Origin: Anaerolineales bacterium UBA6055
GTDB taxonomy: Bacteria > Chloroflexota > Anaerolineae > Aggregatilineales > Phototrophicaceae
Assembly (NCBI GenBank): GCA_002428985.1
Contig: DIYL01000053.1
Location: 357,700-421,699 of the forward strand
DNA length: 64,000 nucleotides
Direction: 5' to 3'
The notes below the pieces were generated by a model. The model was not told where the DNA came from, did no database searches, and saw only the letters and a program-made list of their open reading frames with translations. Shown here piece after piece: positions 62,030 through 64,000 of the stretch. A program made the translations under genes and the position numbers. Position 1 is the stretch's first letter, and every line of letters begins with the position of its first letter.

Positions 62030-62896
62030 CTAAAGTGTCATGTTTTGAAGTCGTTCGACGCGTTCCTCAGTTGGTGGATGGGTGCGGAACAAATTCGTTA
62101 GACCACCACGCAACGGATTTATGATGTACTGATGCGCAGTCGCCGATTGCATATCTTGATGCGCAACTTGTTGTGCGTGTGGATCATGTGACCAGCCTTC
62201 AAGCTTCATGAGCGCATTTGCCAGCGAATTCGGATTACGGGCAATGCGTGCACCTTCGGCATCCGCTTCAAACTCTCGACTCCGCGAAATCGCCATTTGA
62301 ATGATGACAGCTGCAATTGGTGCGACAAAAATCGCCAGTAACACACCAACAATACCTAGCGGGTTATCATCGTTATCGTTACCAAACCCGAATAGTAAGC
62401 CCCACTGAGCGATGTTAGCAATCGTCGCAATCGCACCTGCAATGGTCGCGGCAATGCTTGAAATCAGCGTATCACGATTCTTGATGTGAGCCAGTTCATG
62501 AGCAATTACCCCTGCTAATTCATCACGATTGAGGATACTCATAATACCGGTAGTGACAGCAACCACACCTTTTTGTGGGCTGCGCCCAGTCGCGAACGCA
62601 TTCGGCATCGGACTATCAATTACCGCAACACGTGGTTTTGGAATACCTGCATTGACGGATAATTCTTCTACCATGCGATGAACACTAGGCAATTCATCTT
62701 CATCAACTTCACGCGCGCCACTCATGCGGAGTGCGAGCGAATCACTGAACCACCACGATCCTAAGTTCATCATTGTCGCCATGACAAACGCAATCATCAT
62801 ACCACCACGTCCGCCAATCATCCCACCGATGACAACGAGTAAACCCGTGAGTGCTCCGAGTAAAACAACAGTTTTTAGTGTATTCTGAGAGGTCAC
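62030..62896 (-). CDS. htpX: Membrane zinc metalloprotease HtpX
   Basis: The 288-residue protein starts with GTG after GGAGGG. It has two N-terminal membrane segments (TVVLLGALTGLLVVIGGMIG and GMMIAFVMATMMNLGSWWF) and the zinc site HELAHIKNRDTLISSIAAT (HExxH). A further ligand lies in SREFEADAEGARIARNPNSL (the ExxxD Glu), and two more membrane segments lie between. Quality control of membrane proteins is the known role. Divergent from the P1-family peptidase gene. Confidence 0.95.
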   Translation of the reverse strand: MTSQNTLKTVVLLGALTGLLVVIGGMIGGRGGMMIAFVMATMMNLGSWWFSDSLALRMSGAREVDEDELPSVHRMVEELSVNAGIPKPRVAVIDSPMPNAFATGRSPQKGVVAVTTGIMSILNRDELAGVIAHELAHIKNRDTLISSIAATIAGAIATIANIAQWGLLFGFGNDNDDNPLGIVGVLLAIFVAPIAAVIIQMAISRSREFEADAEGARIARNPNSLANALMKLEGWSHDPHAQQVAHQDMQSATAHQYIINPLRGGLTNLFRTHPPTEERVERLQNMTL

Positions 62897-63009
62897 TTTA
62901 CCCTCCTATTTGACAATCTCTCTCAATTCGTACAGGATTAATTTAGCAGTGAAATGTAAAAAATATTTGTTGCCAATATTAGAACCACATAAAATTAAAG
63001 AAGGGTATT

Positions 63010-64000
63010 ATGTCACGCTTTCGGGAACTCATACCAATTAAAAACCATCTACCTACCGGGCAGTTAAATGCCATCACTGATGTGACCGGAGTACAGGTTG
63101 GGCATACCACAATTATTCGCGGTGATGGCGCATTAACCGTCGGCGAGGGGCCCATTCGTACCGGAGTCACCGCAATTCTGCCTCATACGGGTAACATCTT
63201 CCGTGAAAAAGTACCAGCAGGTGTTTATACGATTAACGGATTCGGTAAAGCAACAGGGTTTGAACAAATCCGACATCTCGGCGTGATTGAAACACCAATC
63301 TGCCTGACCAATACGCTAAATGTTGGTAAAGTGTGGGATGCACTCGTCACTTATTCTATCCGTGAAAATCCTGATATTGCGATTCATACCGGAACAGTCA
63401 ATCCGGTTGTAGGTGAATGCAATGATAACTTCCTCAGCGATGGGCAAGGTCGGCATATCGACGCGTCACATGTATTATCGGCAATCGAAACAGCATTGGC
63501 GACAATCGTTGAAGAAGGGTGTGTCGGTGCTGGAACAGGAACAACTTGCTATGGCTTTAAAGGCGGGATTGGTACAGCTTCGCGCGTTGTTGTTGACGGA
63601 GCGTATATGGTTGGCGTGTTGATGCAGACGAATTTCGGACGTACATCCGAGTTACAGATGTTAGGTGTGCCAATTGGACAGTATTTTGCCGATAATCCAC
63701 CCCACAAACCAGACGGATCGGTTATGATTATCATCGCAACAGATGCACCGTTAACCTCACGTCAATTAGAGCGCATGGCAAAGCGAGCCGCATTCGGACT
63801 CGGTCGCACCGGAACAGTTTGCCATAATGGCAGTGGCGATTTTGTGATTGCATTTTCTACTAAGAATCGTCGCTTACATGACGAAACAGATATTGTAAGC
63901 GATGTTCAGTTGATCAACGAAGAAGCCCCGCTCACTAACGGCACTGTTATTGATGCATTATTTCGGGGCGTGGTCGAATGCGTCGAAGAATGTGTCTATA
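63010..64000 (+). CDS. P1-family peptidase (DmpA/L-aminopeptidase D-esterase), partial
   Basis: The frame starts at ATG 63010 and stays open to the right edge (330 codons), so the 3' end is missing. It begins RFRELIPIKNHLPTGQLNAI then TDVTGVQVGHTTI, and continues with TGVTAILPHTGNIFREKVPA and INGFGKATGFEQI, typical of DmpA. GLGRTGTVCHNGSGDFVIAF (around 265-280) contains the Gly-Ser pair where these enzymes cleave themselves, with Ser about 275 becoming the N-terminal nucleophile. The family removes N-terminal residues, often beta- or D-amino acids. Divergent from htpX. Confidence 0.9.
   Translation, partial: MSRFRELIPIKNHLPTGQLNAITDVTGVQVGHTTIIRGDGALTVGEGPIRTGVTAILPHTGNIFREKVPAGVYTINGFGKATGFEQIRHLGVIETPICLTNTLNVGKVWDALVTYSIRENPDIAIHTGTVNPVVGECNDNFLSDGQGRHIDASHVLSAIETALATIVEEGCVGAGTGTTCYGFKGGIGTASRVVVDGAYMVGVLMQTNFGRTSELQMLGVPIGQYFADNPPHKPDGSVMIIIATDAPLTSRQLERMAKRAAFGLGRTGTVCHNGSGDFVIAFSTKNRRLHDETDIVSDVQLINEEAPLTNGTVIDALFRGVVECVEECVY

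Noticed and set aside
1..64000. tRNA, rRNA or tmRNA genes
   Set aside because: I scanned the intergenic gaps by eye and saw no cloverleaf-like or rRNA-like sequence; a covariance search could still find a short RNA.

Overview
The window reads as a bacterial chromosome, most likely from the phylum Chloroflexota. This is an inference from the division and cell-wall cluster order, the adenosylcobalamin-dependent ribonucleotide reductase under a cobalamin riboswitch, many LysM/lipoprotein/membrane genes without outer-membrane genes, and TIR-TPR proteins. I saw no rRNA, tRNA or CRISPR array.

Positions 1-11870 are an AT-rich accessory island. Leftward run a C5 DNA methyltransferase, a HerA-type ATPase and a NurA-like nuclease that leaves the window at position 1. 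Rightward and divergent run a small Xre-type regulator and a Hachiman pair (HamA nuclease, HamB helicase). After HamB come a decayed gene, an AbrB/GIY-YIG protein and a CoaB-like/class II aldolase fusion. An exact 18-base repeat occurs on both sides of this last part.

Positions 11870-23662 are a leftward fatty-acid or acyl-CoA block: a TetR regulator with a palindromic operator, SDRs, two neighbouring acyl-CoA dehydrogenases, an O-methyltransferase, a membrane SGNH hydrolase, FadN-like hydratase/dehydrogenase and thiolase. A rightward serine-type operon follows (SerB-like phosphatase, HAD hydrolase, SerA-like dehydrogenase with His where the catalytic Arg is expected).

Positions 26933-36340 hold a TIR-TPR protein, a lipoprotein, uvrC with a small membrane protein, a SLATT-like membrane protein and a secreted tandem esterase whose first domain has lost its catalytic residues.

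Positions 36430-52303 are the dcw cluster: mraZ, rsmH, ftsL-like, ftsI, mraY, murD, ftsW, murG, two CvpA-like paralogues, murC, murB, ftsQ, ftsA, ftsZ. murE, murF and ddl are absent. A cobalamin riboswitch then precedes a class II ribonucleotide reductase interrupted by an intein exactly before its catalytic cysteine.

The right end carries housekeeping and envelope genes: an acidic protein, a YdcF-like protein, a receiver-histidine kinase hybrid, a five-LysM secreted protein, an arginase-family enzyme, peptidase E, HtpX and a P1-family peptidase cut by the window edge. A set of seven tiny hairpins with different stems but similar architecture is scattered through intergenic gaps from 13.1 to 42.8 kb.
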